NCBI GenBank assembly: GCA_023159155.1
Contig: JAJNNX010000026.1
Location: 496,001 to 560,000, forward strand
Length of the DNA stretch: 64,000 nt
Source of the DNA: Ustulina deusta
Taxonomy: Eukaryota > Ascomycota > Sordariomycetes > Xylariales > Xylariaceae
Direction: 5' to 3'
Within the stretch, counting starts at the first letter, position 1, and each line of letters opens with the position of its first letter. This document shows, piece after piece, positions 46,265 through 57,798 of the stretch. A program made the position numbers and the translations under genes. Under the pieces are notes generated by a model. That model saw only the letters and a program-made list of their open reading frames with translations, did no database searches and was not told the origin of the DNA.

Positions 46265-47279
46265 TGCGGCAACGAGGGTGCGACGTTGGAAAAGATCACG
46301 GCACTGTCCGAGGTTTGAACGGGCAGGATTCACCACGAGTAGGAAGGATTGGAGGCGGTAGTGAGCATGTTAGGCAAAATGACGCCTAGACAAGTTGCAA
46401 CCGGGTACAAAGGGGACGCATCAGACTTGGCCAAGGCGGAGAGAAATGCTGAAGTCACGGAGAGACTGACAGTGGTTAGGCTCTGAACTAGAAGCGCGAA
46501 AAGAGAAGGTCCAACAGGAAACAAGAAGTAGCGGAAGAAACAGACTATTCAACAACAAGCAAAGCCAAGTCGGGAGATTCATGAAGTCGTTATAAGCTGT
46601 GGTCTCGCTGTCCTTAAGAAAGGACCTAACACAGGAAGGTACCTTACGTGTGCAATAAGACCTACCTAGGTACATATGTACATACTTAGGTAAGGTGCTA
46701 TACAGTAAGTATGTACCTAGTAGTTATGTGCATCTATCTACCCCACCAGACGGACTGGTCGGGGCAACCGCTATATCGGTACTAGGTCGCATGGTACCTA
46801 AGGTCTCGTACTGTAGCTACTGTGCCATAGTGATTTGTCTTTTGCTATAGGGTCCCGAAGGACATGGGTGCTTTACTTTAATGGGCCTATGAGTTCCATT
46901 CCCAACCCCACAGCACATGTACCCCCAATGTGTAAGAGCCAAACTAGGTCTAACGCGTCGTCAAATCCATGTCGTGAGAGACCCGTCCCTTTGGTATCTG
47001 CCTGCTTACACCGCCCAATTTTTATACGGGGAAGCTAAAGCTGTACCAGCTGCGTCATGGGGGGAATCACAGGCCTGCCATTTTGTCATTTTGTATCTGA
47101 ATCTCTACATTGCATGTTTCCATGTCTTCGTTTCTATTCTACCCCCTCGACAGCCTGCATGTCGGAACCAATATCCTTCTGTGAAGAGAGATCTCCAGTA
47201 TTCACAAAACCCCCAACTCATTAGTTGTAGCTGTGGATTTTCTTCTTCTGACAGCCCGTTGGTTTCGAGACCTCTGGCC
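46265..47279. other. Divergent Usa1-like/PSD1 upstream region
   Basis: About 1 kb with a TAGGTA cluster at 46636-46805. From 46917 the PSD1 frame is open (see PSD1). Otherwise no gene. Confidence 0.5.
46636..46805. repeat. TAGGTA/TACCTA word cluster
   Basis: GGAAGGTACCTTACG near 46634, GACCTACCTAGGTACATATG near 46660, ACTTAGGTAAGG near 46685 and GGTACCTAAGG near 46793 lie in the divergent region upstream of PSD1. Confidence 0.65.
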
Positions 47280-48946
47280 ATGGCGACTCCATCATCGATT
47301 TTTATTCGGGGACGAGTTCGCCTACCCTCGAGTCTCGAACCAAAATGTCTTTGTCCCCAGCCGAAAACAACCAGCATCCGAGGGCCTACGCATCAATTCG
47401 CGGCGGGCCCGAGGGCCTCATTTCATCATTCGAGGCGCATATTCCAGAACCGAGATCGGTTCGGCTCTAGGCTTCGACATGCCCTTAACGACACGAAGAT
47501 CAAGTGGTATCCTATACCAGTCGGTCTAGGCATAGGATTTCTGGGGTTTATACAGTTTTATAAGACGCAAGCACGGGAAAGAGAAAGACTTGAAAGGGAG
47601 GCATCCCAGGAGCAAGAGCCACGGCCTACGAAACGGTCGAGAGTTCGCCCAGATGGACCATGGTAAACCGGACAAATCCAGAGCCCGGTGATCTTGTTAA
47701 CTTACACCCGATTTTGTACAGGCAAGTCCAGATCATGTCCACTCTGCCTCTCAAGGCCATGTCGAGGTTATGGGGCAAATTTAACGAACTCACCATCCCG
47801 TATTACTTACGCGTACCTGGTTTCAAACTATATTCCTTCATCTTTGGGGTGAGCCTAGATGAGGTTGCAGAGCCCGATCTCCACGTGTACCCTAACTTGG
47901 CCTCCTTCTTCTACCGGACCCTGAAGCCCGGTGTACGGCCACTGGACCCAAACTCGAATGCGTTGCTGTCGCCCTCTGACGGTCGGGTCTTGCAGTTTGG
48001 GAAAGTCGAGGGGAATGACATTGAGCAGGTGAAGGGTATGACCTACACAGTAGATGCGCTACTAGGAAAGCACACACCAACGCCTAGCATTTCGAGTGCG
48101 AAGTCTGAATCGAATCCCCAAAGCGCACAACAGGGGCGCGCCGAGCAAAAGCAACATGGGGATGAGGAGCTAGTCAAAGCTGACGAAGAATTCGCTCGTG
48201 TGAATGGTATCTCATACACGATACCCAACCTGCTCTCGGGCGGTCCCGAAGAAAGCCACGATAATCCAAAGATAGAGGACCAAAGCGCGGTTCATTCCAG
48301 CCCAGGTGCCGTTTCCGAGGTTAGAGCTGATCTCGCGCTCGCCGAAAAGCCCTGGTATGCCGTCCACCCCGGTGGCAAAACCTCCTTGTACTATGCTGTC
48401 GTCTACCTCGCGCCAGGCGACTACCACCGCTTCCACTCGCCAGCCAATTGGGTCGTCGAGCGCCGTCGACACTTCGCTGGCGAGCTGTACTCAGTGTCGC
48501 CGTACCTGCAGCGCACACTGCCCGGATTATTCACGTTAAACGAGCGAATCGTGCTTCTCGGACGTTGGCGCTGGGGTTTCTTTTCCTATATTCCGGTCGG
48601 CGCCACTAATGTCGGCTCTATCAAGATTAACTTTGACAAGGAGTTACGGACGAACTCGCTTCTGACTGACACCGCGGCTGATCGCGCGGCCGAGGAAGCC
48701 TTAGCCCGCGGTGAGCCTTACAGCGGCTTTGCTGAGGCTACGTATTCCGACGCAAGTGCCATTCTCGGCGGCCATGCGCTGCGACGTGGAGAAGAAATGG
48801 GCGGCTTCCGGCTTGGAAGTACGATTGTGCTCGTATTCGAGGCACCTGCCGCGGACCAGGCCAGCGGTAAGCGCGGGTTTGCCTGGACTGTTGAGAAGGG
48901 TCAGAAGATTAAGATGGGCCAGGCGCTCGGCTACGTCGAGGAATAG
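47280..48946 (+). CDS. PSD1: Mitochondrial phosphatidylserine decarboxylase
   Basis: Converts phosphatidylserine to phosphatidylethanolamine at the mitochondrial inner membrane. Exons 47280-47662 and 47722-48946 encode 535 residues. The N-terminus is Arg-rich and low in acidic residues (ATPSSIFIRGRVRLPSSLEP), as a matrix-targeting presequence should be. A membrane segment follows (WYPIPVGLGIGFLGFIQFY). The catalytic region is recognisable: FFYRTLKPGVRP, LLSPSDGRVL, the PGDYHRFHSP block and VGATNVGSI. The autocatalytic LGST motif (FRLGSTIVLVFEAP) sits near residue 494, where self-cleavage forms the pyruvoyl group. A charged, low-complexity insert separates DGRVL from the PGDYHRFHSP block. The frame is open upstream to an ATG at 46917; I prefer 47280 because that extension lacks targeting or family character. 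Confidence 0.93.
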
Positions 48947-50174
48947 GGACTACTCCCCCTCCTTTGCTTAGCCCCTGACGCGCTGATAGAAGAATCATCA
49001 AAAGACGAGAAATGTACAACTATATCTTGTATATCCTAAAATATGACATATCGCCCGTTGTATATTTTTAGCGGGCGGCTAAAAACGTACAGCGACTTAT
49101 TTCACCAATTATAGGTGCACAGTGTTTGAATTCAGTGGACGAATTGTCTGCTCTTCAATTGTTACCTGCCTTTAGTCTCATTGCAGACAGAAGTAGTAGG
49201 AATAAGAATCAGTATCAATGACCAAACTCCCTCAAAAGATATATATGAAACCTAATCGACTTGTTTATAGTACAAAATAACTCTTTGCAGTATGCGATTA
49301 GGCAACTCCAGGTTTCTATTCTCACTTACAGTTGACGCTACAACGGATTTCACAGAACGCCAGGCAGCCCAGACAACATGAAAAGGAAGTGCTATCGTTG
49401 GACCACTGAATGGAAGAGCAACTCTAAGAACGGGCTACTGGTGTAAAGTAAAGCCGTGCAACAACCCACTCCGATTTCCAGTTCCCTATTTACGTACGCC
49501 ATTTGGGAGTCATTTTTCGACCTGTTCAGACACTGACAGGACCATTACACAGGCAGTATAAGAGATAGCAGGTGCGAGAGAAAAATGACGTTTCTACTGC
49601 TTTCCTGTTATCGTTTCTGGCCTTTTCTCTGCCTCACCCCTCCCTCTTGCATAGACCGTTTTGTCTTAACGCCACCACAACTCCATTTCCCTCGGTGCGA
49701 AAAATTGCGTCTAAGGTGTATTCACCTTTGGGGGCATGACAAGACCAAAGGGGCTATGGTATTGTCAACTATGTACGGGAAACGAATGGCCTGTGAGAAT
49801 TTCCTTCAAAAACACAGCGATAGCTGAGTCACACTAGAAGCATTTTCATCAATTGCTGTCGAGGCCCTCGAAGAACTGCCTTGAATATGTGCGTGCATCC
49901 GGAAGGTTTTGCCATGGAATGAAAGCGACAATGGTCAATAGCGGGTCTAGACAAATAATAAGGCGTGAAGTTGTCTCCTGATGGTCATGATGGGGGGCGA
50001 AAACTGTGCAATAATGCGAATTGAAGTAGTAGTAAAGATGCGAGAGATTCGTAAAAACGGATCCAGCTGCTGAAGAGGCTATTGTGGGGGAAAAAAAAAA
50101 AAAGACGAATAATGAGCCTTGACTGGCGTCCTTCGACATCCCATTTATCGTAGTCGTACAAACAAGATGAAGGA
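48947..50174. other. Convergent intergenic region
   Basis: This 1.2-kb 3'-3' spacer between PSD1 and RTS1 has no supported gene. It contains a poly-A run near 50092-50104. Confidence 0.55.
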
Positions 50175-52353
50175 TCATCGCTGGCTTCTGGACGAGCCTA
50201 TTGAGCTTTGTCGCTCGTGGGGCCGACGATCCCTACGATCTCCGTCCTGTAGTTTGAGTGAGTCCAATCGTTTCTGATTGTCATCCGTCATCGAGTCCGG
50301 CTCGTCAGTTGTTTGAGAAGCCGAAGTGCCATTTGCTTTTCTCTTGTTGGCTTGCTCTGTGATAGCCGCCCATTTTTTCTCCCTAAGAGCTTGTCTTGCC
50401 GGAGCGTTATTCTGCTGCTCGTTATAGTCGTGAGAGCAATCGTCGAAAAGTTGAGGGTTGATTTCCATAAAAAGTTTCATGGCATTATATACCATCCCAT
50501 GAATTGTTCTATGAATATTAGTCGTGTTGCTATCATATTTCATCATAGCGCACTCACCTATTCCAATGTCCTTTGGAATTCTCGTATAGTGGAGCAAACA
50601 TTATTGGTAGAATGATTTCAACGTTGTCGCTCACCAAATTGCAGAAGTATTCGTTGTTCCAAAAGTAGAGGGCTCGTTCTGCTACTTGGAAATGGGGACT
50701 AGCTACCGATTTGGCAAGCTGGTGGAAGAGGGGCTCCTGGACCTTAGCAAACTCTGCTGGGTCCATTACCTCAAATATATCTTCTACCTCATTGAGATAC
50801 ATGACCTCTTTTGTACTGTTGACCTTGGGCCAGTACCGAAGTAGCCCGAGGACTACTTCCTCTGTCAAGGAAGCATCCTTTTCGAGAAATTGAACGATAC
50901 AGTAAGCAAGCTGAGGATGATACATGCTTAAACTCTTGACCTTGTGTAGAGGTAGTAGCGTTCGCGTGAGGAAAAGCTTGTGTTCCTCCTTTAGAGGTAA
51001 AGCGAACCCATTGATGATGGATCCTAAGATCTCAAGTAGCTCGGCAACGCCGTTGAATCTCTCCGTCTCGTACGTAAATTGGAAAAAGACGTTGTTGATA
51101 GAACGTCGAATGAACGAGCGGAGATTAAGGAACTTGCCATAGATTCGATGCAAAGTTGTCTTGAGGAAGTCCCTTTCGCGTGGATCTTCCGAATCAAACA
51201 GCTCAAGCAACTGAAGAACGAAGCTGTGGTCGATGTAGGCCTTGGCGATGTTGGTGTTGAAATCTTGGCTTTCAATGAATCTAAGGAAAAACTCGTAAAC
51301 AACCTGAATATGCGGCCAGGCAACCTCAAGCACGGGTTCGTCCTCTTCGGGGTCAAATGCTTCGCCTTGAGGGTTCATTGGTGGAGGAATGGGTCGGAAG
51401 AGATTTTTCGCGAACATTTCGACCACGCGAGGATACATGGGCTCTGTGATAACCTGGCGGTTGTTGGCAACATAATCCAGTAGTTCGTGCAAGGCCAGAC
51501 GCTTGATCTCCTTCGATTTCATATCACCGCTGGCATCGTTGAAATCAAAGATCACGTTGCACTGGTCGATCTTCTGCATGAAGAGTTCTTGCCGGCGATT
51601 CGGCGGGACCTCATGGAAACCAGGTAGCTTCTCTAATTCTCTGTGGGGGTGGGGGGACACATCAAACCGAGAAGAATGCTGGCGCTTAGGTGTTCTGAGA
51701 CCTTCGGGAACATCCTTGGGTGTTTGGTGAAGGCGATCGAACACCAATGACTTCTGGCCAGCTTTCGGCGGGGCAAGATCGTGAGGCATAATTTCTGGAG
51801 CACCAGGAGGCGGGATATGCTACGGGACATCGGAGATTAGATGCGAAATCCAACTGCGGAGTAGTCAAGAGGGAGCCTTACTGGTGCACCACTGGGAGAA
51901 ATTACGACAGTTGGAGGAAGCGTGCCATGTCGAGACGGGGTGCCGGCTCCGTTAGGCGACTGCTGAGTGCCCATGCCGCCAAATCTGTCTGATGCGCTGC
52001 TTGAACCCGCGGGAGTTCCGTGGGGCCCTTGGCTCTGCATGGCGGGATCACCTCCAATCGAGCTGCCGTTGTTTGGAGGCAAAGGCTTCATCCTGGGATC
52101 ATTGAGAGTTGACGTGGACGACGAGGGTGTGAGGTTGGGGGACTGGGTTTCCCGGCCGGCGCTGGATGAGGGCGAGGCTGTTCCATCCTTTGGGTCCTTG
52201 TTTTTCTTGGACGACTTGCTGTCACCCTTGCCCCGCGATAGCTGCGAGGAGACAACGTTAGCATCTGTGCTCTGCGGCAGCAGCCACACCAATTGTACTG
52301 GCTGCCCGGCAATCAACGCATGCACTTACGACCCTCTGGCTGAAGCGCTTCAT
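50175..52353 (-). CDS. RTS1: PP2A regulatory subunit B56/B' (Rts1-like)
   Basis: B56 subunits direct protein phosphatase 2A to its substrates; yeast Rts1 acts in cytokinesis, centromere cohesion and stress. The start at 52353 gives MKRFSQRV, spliced to [14 protein letters not shown] Ser/Pro/Gly-rich N-terminal tail of about 130 residues follows. The HEAT-like B56 core runs from [20 protein letters not shown] through [53 protein letters not shown] and [12 protein letters not shown]-terminal exon (from about 50530) contains [18 protein letters not shown]. The C-terminus is charged and disordered. Introns lie near 52250-52330, 51800-51885 and 50530-50640. Core motifs are complete. Confidence 0.94.
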
Positions 52354-53902
52354 TTTTGTAGGTCACAGCCTACGAGGTCACGGCGGGGTCGAACGCCCAA
52401 GGCGACGGCTCTGTTGGGAGAGCGATGGGATCGGAATCCAAGCTGGGGGGTCACTGTGCTGACAGAGGTGGTCAAGCTGGTTGTCCGTAGCCAACCCCAG
52501 CAAAATCGGCGCCGGGACAACAAGGGCGAGGATGATATGGGTCAGTCGAGACGTAGTACTGTTGTGTTTATTATTTCACAGCTGATTTTCAGGTGCGGAG
52601 CCTCGAAGGCGACAATGGCTGGGGCGCAGGGATCGGTGTTCTGTATTTCGGCAATAGATAAACAACAGATTGCGGCCGACAGTACCAAATCAAGGAGAAA
52701 TCACAGGCGGTATGGCTTGCATATTTCGGCCTGCGATTCCTGACATGAAGGTCGGGATTCAAGAGGGAGGATCGCGCGTGGTTGTAGGTCCAAGTAGGTT
52801 GGTAGGTAAGGTTGGTAGCGGTAGGTCTGTGGTGGTTATTATTAGTTGGGAGCGGTCGTTGTGGAGGTGGAGAAATGAACGACTCCGTGATCCTACCTAG
52901 GTTAGCTAGTGCAGGGGATCAACTGGACTGGCAGTGAGGAAGCACTGAACACACATCCGCCCGGATATACTGAGCTAAATATTGTAGAAGCTGCATATAA
53001 ACTGTGTCTGGGCACGAATTATTCGCGAATAAGTACCTAGGTACTAGTACTTGTTCACGAATCACAACAAATTATCAAGGTCGAGAGATAACGTAAAGAG
53101 ATGCAGGTCAAGCTCCCCTTTTTACTTGGAAAGCTGGCTTGGATTGTGACCTGATGAAACTTGTCTAGTGGAATTTGAATACTTACTTAGGTACCTTTGA
53201 GTAGGTACCTTATCAACACGGACCTACAGGGCTGCTACACCATCTGGCGTACCTAGGTGATGCCATGCAGCCGTTGTAAGGTCAGGTAACCGCCCGTCAA
53301 GTGCCTAAGGTAGGTACCTGTTAGGAATTCACAGTACCAGACCTGTTCCAGGCTGCTTGGCTACCTTACCTCTCACGTAGCTGGTTGCAGCTGTGCTGTA
53401 GGGCTCTTAGTGGATACCAGTATCTTGTTGATATCACCCATACCTTGTAGAGCACCCAGAATACCTAGGTACCTAGGTAGGTAGGTAGATTCATTTGGTC
53501 AGTACCTACATCTTAGTTTGGTTTTAGTTGGTCAGTGCACATGGACTTTTGCCAAGAGAATCCATTCCCAAGAATGTGTTTTTTGCAGGGCCGTGATTGG
53601 TTTACTTCATGGTGTACAACAGAATCTCAAAATGAGACAGAGAAGTGCCTAAGGACATATCTCAAACAAATACTAAAATCACCCCCATTTTGTCGTTACA
53701 AGTTAGGACCTTTAGGGAGGTACTACTTCGATTGCATGCACTGATAAATAAGTGACATGACTTGTACGTCTTGGACCATCTGGCTACCTACCTATGTAGT
53801 TAGCCAAGATTCTCAATGGTCGAGATATAATCACCTTTTCAATCAAGACCAACTTGACCCATAACAACCTTAACACCTTTCTACGCCCTCCTACAAGTCG
53901 CA
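52354..53902. other. Divergent RTS1/TFC1 upstream region
   Basis: This 1.55-kb region carries a broad TAGGTA cluster (52784-53495). No gene is supported; long frames near its left end are likely RTS1 leader. Confidence 0.5.
52784..53495. repeat. Broad TAGGTA/TACCTA cluster
   Basis: Successive words include GTACCTAGGTACTAGTACTT near 53033, CTTAGGTACCTTTGAGTAGG near 53187, AAGGTAGGTACCTGTTAGG near 53307 and ACCTAGGTACCTAGGTAGG near 53463. The last is an almost perfect tandem of the palindrome. Confidence 0.7.
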
Positions 53903-55814
53903 ATGAGCCACATCAAAGGTGGCCACTCTTACAGCAGAGTACAGATTGGCCCAAATGTCCCAGACACCGTCGCTCCTATGAGTGCTCCCACTTTCGAGGT
54001 ACCCAAGCGTAAAATAGTCGCGGTTGACCATCCGTGTATTGTACTCAACCTTGAGAACGGACTGCGGTCTTTCGGATCCAAGCCAAACTTTCAAAAAGTG
54101 AGCCGTATGCGAATCTACCACAGAAGATGTACTAATATTTTAATATGGTAGCTTGTAGATGAGTTACAGGAGCCCCAAGCGCTTCCACTGTGGTTTCGAC
54201 CTGACAACCCTGCATCAAAGCCCATATTATCACATCATGCTGCCACTAACAACATATTACTGAAAATTACCGTCCCTAGGCGGACGGGACGGAAACGGAA
54301 GCGAGGGAGCAACGAGCCTTTTTCTGGGGAGCCCGATACTCCAGATCCTACCACGGTGAGCTCTCAAGTGAGCACCGTTAGTTCAGTTGCTCGACAGGAC
54401 CGCCCCAAAACCATATTGCGCAGGCTTCAAGACAACCCCGATCAGTATCAAACGGAAGCTGTGGGGATGGTTCGAGATAGCCATAGGTACCGAGGATTGG
54501 CTGATTTTCAATTTGCTAATACCAATAATCCATTCCTCAAAAATGTGGCTGAACACCTGCTTCCCCTGAACTGTATGGGTTATCTCGGATCTGTATTGGA
54601 GCTATATCGTGCTAACAATGCTCGCAGTTGACAAATTGCGGCAATTCAAGTTAGATGAAGGTGTCGCGACAGGTCCCGGCCTTGAAATCGTTCCCCCGCC
54701 GCACTTTACAGATAAGGTTATCGGGTTCAACTACAATTACGAACAGAACCCAGGAATCATTGATCAAGGGCTTGATGAAGAAGGAGAAACGCGGTTGGTA
54801 AATCGCCAGGGCAGGAATAAATTTTCTTACGGGCACTTCATTCAGCATGATACATTCCCCGCCCCCAGCCAGCCGACACGTATAGACGGCGAGGCCCAAA
54901 AAATCCCAGATTCTTTGATGCAACAGCTTTACGATGCGATGGAACAAAGACCAGTTTGGACACGTCGGGCGATTGTCAATCAAGTGCGAGGCAATTATAC
55001 CGAGTCCGTTCTAAAAGTGGCATTGCAGCTAATGGGCTATCAATTCCGTGGTGGTCCATTTCGCGATGCTATCGTGAAATATGGTGTTGATCCCCGGCAT
55101 GACCCGAAGTATCGCCAGTACCAGACACTTTCCTTCAAGCTGGCCAAGAACCTTGTAGGTTCGACAAAAGTCCCTTGGCAGACGATTAGAAGGGGCCAAG
55201 TTAGAAGCTATTCGAAGAACGACGATCCAACCAGCCACATATGGGACGGAGAGAGCTACTCTACCGACGGGAAGCTCTGGCAAATCTGCGACATCACAGA
55301 CCAATTTATGGTTGATATAATAACGAACGCTCCCATTCGTACCGAGTGTGACCTGAGTGAATCCGGTTGGTTCCAGCGAGGTACCTGGCAAAAGATTAAA
55401 GCAGCCATGAAAGTTAAGATGATTGCCATCACAAAAGACAGACTGGGGTTGGAGAGCGACGATCCTCCGAAGAAAGGATATATCTACAATTCTTTCATCG
55501 CGAGCAGGCTAGCGTTATATCCTGATGAGTCTGACAAGCCGTTTACAGTCTCGCTCGAGGGCCTTCTTCGCCCATTGCAAGATGTTGAAAGCAGTAGAAA
55601 ACGTCGTCGCCCACCTGCGCCAAAAGACAGAAGAACAGTGACAGCAACGCCAGACGACCCGGTGGGGCTCGAAGGAGAACAGGGGGACGACACAGCTCAA
55701 TGGTTTAACGAGAGAAATAACGATGATGCGGAGGCTTTCTCCCCAGATCGCGGTTGGGAGCATATGGTCGGTAGTGACGTAGATGATGAAGATGCTATGG
55801 GTGAAGAGGATTAG
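53903..55814 (+). CDS. TFC1: TFIIIC subunit Tfc1 (tau95 / GTF3C5)
   Basis: Tfc1 is the A-block-side subunit of TFIIIC, which recruits RNA polymerase III to tRNA and 5S genes. Exons 53903-54097, 54152-54572 and 54628-55814 join to 600 residues. The N-terminal barrel region reads VDHPCIVLNLENGLRSFG, then LPLWFRPDNPASKPILSH and NNILLKITVPRRTGRKRKRG. The middle contains LRRLQDNPD and DFQFANTNNPFLKNV. The conserved DNA-binding half includes RPVWTRRAIVNQVRGNYTES, LMGYQFRGGPFRDAIVKYG, DPRHDPKYRQYQTLSF and LWQICDITD. A strongly acidic tail (GSDVDDEDAMGEED) closes the protein, as in yeast Tfc1. The second intron has a GCTAAC branch site. Confidence 0.93.
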
Positions 55815-56465
55815 GTTCAAGATGGTGGCGAGGGATAACCAGAATGGATTAGAGGGAGAGCCAGACAAGTATTAACTATGTGCACTCATCGGCTGGATTA
55901 CATTACCATGGAAGCTTCTAACACGCGGTAGCTCCGTGATGATTGAAACCCTGACAGAGCGTATTCTGAAAATAGGTATGGAGATATGTACGAGATATAT
56001 TCGAGTTGTATACTATCTACCTACCTAGGTACTGCCCTTTGAGATGGAAATGTGTATACCTAAGTACATAGTAGCACTGATATAGGCTTAGAATGATGTT
56101 CCACTTTAGGTAAATGCGCCTGTGCCTATACCTAACACCTGCAGGCGCCCACCTGTGGAAACTGCCCATAAAAGGGTATAAGCTACTAGTAGGTAGGTAC
56201 ATACTAAGCTAGGTAGGGTACACTGATGGAGTGTAAACTGAGCCTCGGCATTGTCCGAATTTGCGACTCCCAGCCGAGCTCTTTCGATTAAACCCGGTAC
56301 GTGCTCGAATCCTTGCCTTGAAGAGCGCCAGACAAAGAGGATTTGGCAATGGCTTGGAGAAGTTACTTCTTTGTCTCTCAAAAAAAGAAAGCCTAACATT
56401 TCTCAAACAGCTAGTATCGTGTCGCCCCTAAGAGCGACGGCTCGAATCAATTACAGCAAGCCATC
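55815..56465. other. Intergenic between TFC1 and the SDR gene
   Basis: About 650 bp containing TACCTA words listed separately and no supported gene. Confidence 0.5.
56010..56225. repeat. TAGGTA/TACCTA word cluster
   Basis: CTATCTACCTACCTAGGTAC near 56013 and AGTAGGTAGGTACATAC near 56187, upstream of the SDR gene. Confidence 0.55.
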
Positions 56466-57521
56466 ATGTCCGACGACACGGCGCTGGCGGACTTCCCGTC
56501 GCTCTTCTCGCTGAAGGGCAAGGTCGCCGTCGTGACGGGCGGTTCACGAGGCTTGGGGTTGAATGCAGCTTCGGCGTAAGTTCGACCTGTTCCTCGACTG
56601 CTCAATTATCCCCTGCTCTACGCTCTTTGGCGTAACCGCCATGAATACGTCCCTCCCTCGGTGCCACCGCCAACCCAGCTCTCGCACTGTCCCTGTTGTT
56701 ACCGGCTCCCCATGCCTCTCCTCGCCGAACCGCCAGCTAACGTCGCTTTTCTCAACAGCTTCCTCCAGGCCGGATGCGCCAAGGTCTTCATCTCGTCGCG
56801 AAAGGCGAAGGCCTGCGAGGAGGCCGTGGCGCAACTCAACAAGCTCCCGAACCTCCAGCCCGGCGCCCGCGCCATCTCCGTCCCCGCCGACAGCGCCACC
56901 GTCAAGGGCATCGAGTCGCTGGTAGCGCAGGTGTCGCAGCACACGGAGCACGTCGACATCCTGTTCGCGAACGCCGGCGCGACCTGGGGCGAGCGGTTCG
57001 AGACCCATCCCGAGTCGGCTTTCTCGAAGGTCATGGACCTCAACGTCAAGTCCGTGTTCGTGACGATACAGAAGTTTGCGCCGCTCTTGCAGAAGCGCGC
57101 CACCCTCGATGACCCTTCGCGCGTCATCATCACAGCCAGCACGGCGGGCTTGGGCCTGGGAACCCTCGGCCTTAACGCTACGTTTGGGTATTCGGCCTCC
57201 AAGGCTGCGGTTCTGCACCTGGGACGGAACCTTGCCGTCGAGCTGGGGCCCAGACATATACTGGTTAACTCGATCTGCCCTGGCTTCTTCCCTACGAAGA
57301 TGGCGAATGGGGTGTTGGAGCTGACGGGTGGGGCGGAAAAGCACGCGAACGCAAACCCAGCACGTCGGCTGGGCAGGCCCGAGGATATCGCTGGCGTTGT
57401 TGTGTATCTCGCCAGTCGGGCCGGAGCCCACGTCAACGCGGCCACCATAGAGATCGATGGCGGGGCGCTCTGGAGTACTGGACAGCTGATCGGAGCAAAG
57501 GAACCGGGGCCAAAGCTATAG
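56466..57521 (+). CDS. Classical short-chain dehydrogenase/reductase
   Basis: Exons 56466-56575 and 56759-57521, separated by a 183-bp intron (long for this window), encode 290 residues. All SDR signatures are present: TGGSRGLG at about residue 24, NAGATW, ITASTAG with the catalytic serine, and YSASKAA with the Tyr-Lys pair. It ends EIDGGALWSTGQ and GPKL. The DGG C-terminal region and the extended SKAAVLHLGRNLAVELGPRHI block resemble 3-oxoacyl-reductase and RhlG-like members. The substrate is unknown. The C-terminal PKL might be a weak peroxisomal signal. Codon usage is very GC-rich compared with TFC1. It is convergent with the methyltransferase gene. Confidence 0.9.
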
Positions 57522-57798
57522 CGAGACTGTCCAGCTAGACGCGAATATACAAAGCCATTTATATTTTATTATTCCACCTTCTGATAACCTATGCGATCGG
57601 AATGCCCCTTGCCGTTAACTTCGATATCATGCTCTCCCGTTTTCTGAAACAAATAGCTAGGCATCAGTCTCTCTTTAGACGCCATACATCCCGTGACATG
57701 CGTGAAAAATACATAACGGCGCCATTTTTATGCTACCCATCCCTCCTCATGTGACGCGTATGTCTCCCAAATCTTTATCTCCATCCTGCTAATGCGAC

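Noticed and set aside
47330..47350. GGTTCGA-like sequence on the minus strand as a second tRNA
   Set aside because: It sits inside PSD1 exon 1 and lacks paired arms around it.
51967..52743. 258-codon plus-strand frame
   Set aside because: It is antisense to the RTS1 N-terminal exons and extends into its leader; no recognisable domain.
56544..57431. Minus-strand open frame of 295 codons
   Set aside because: It is a GC-rich shadow of the canonical SDR on the plus strand, whose catalytic motifs are complete.
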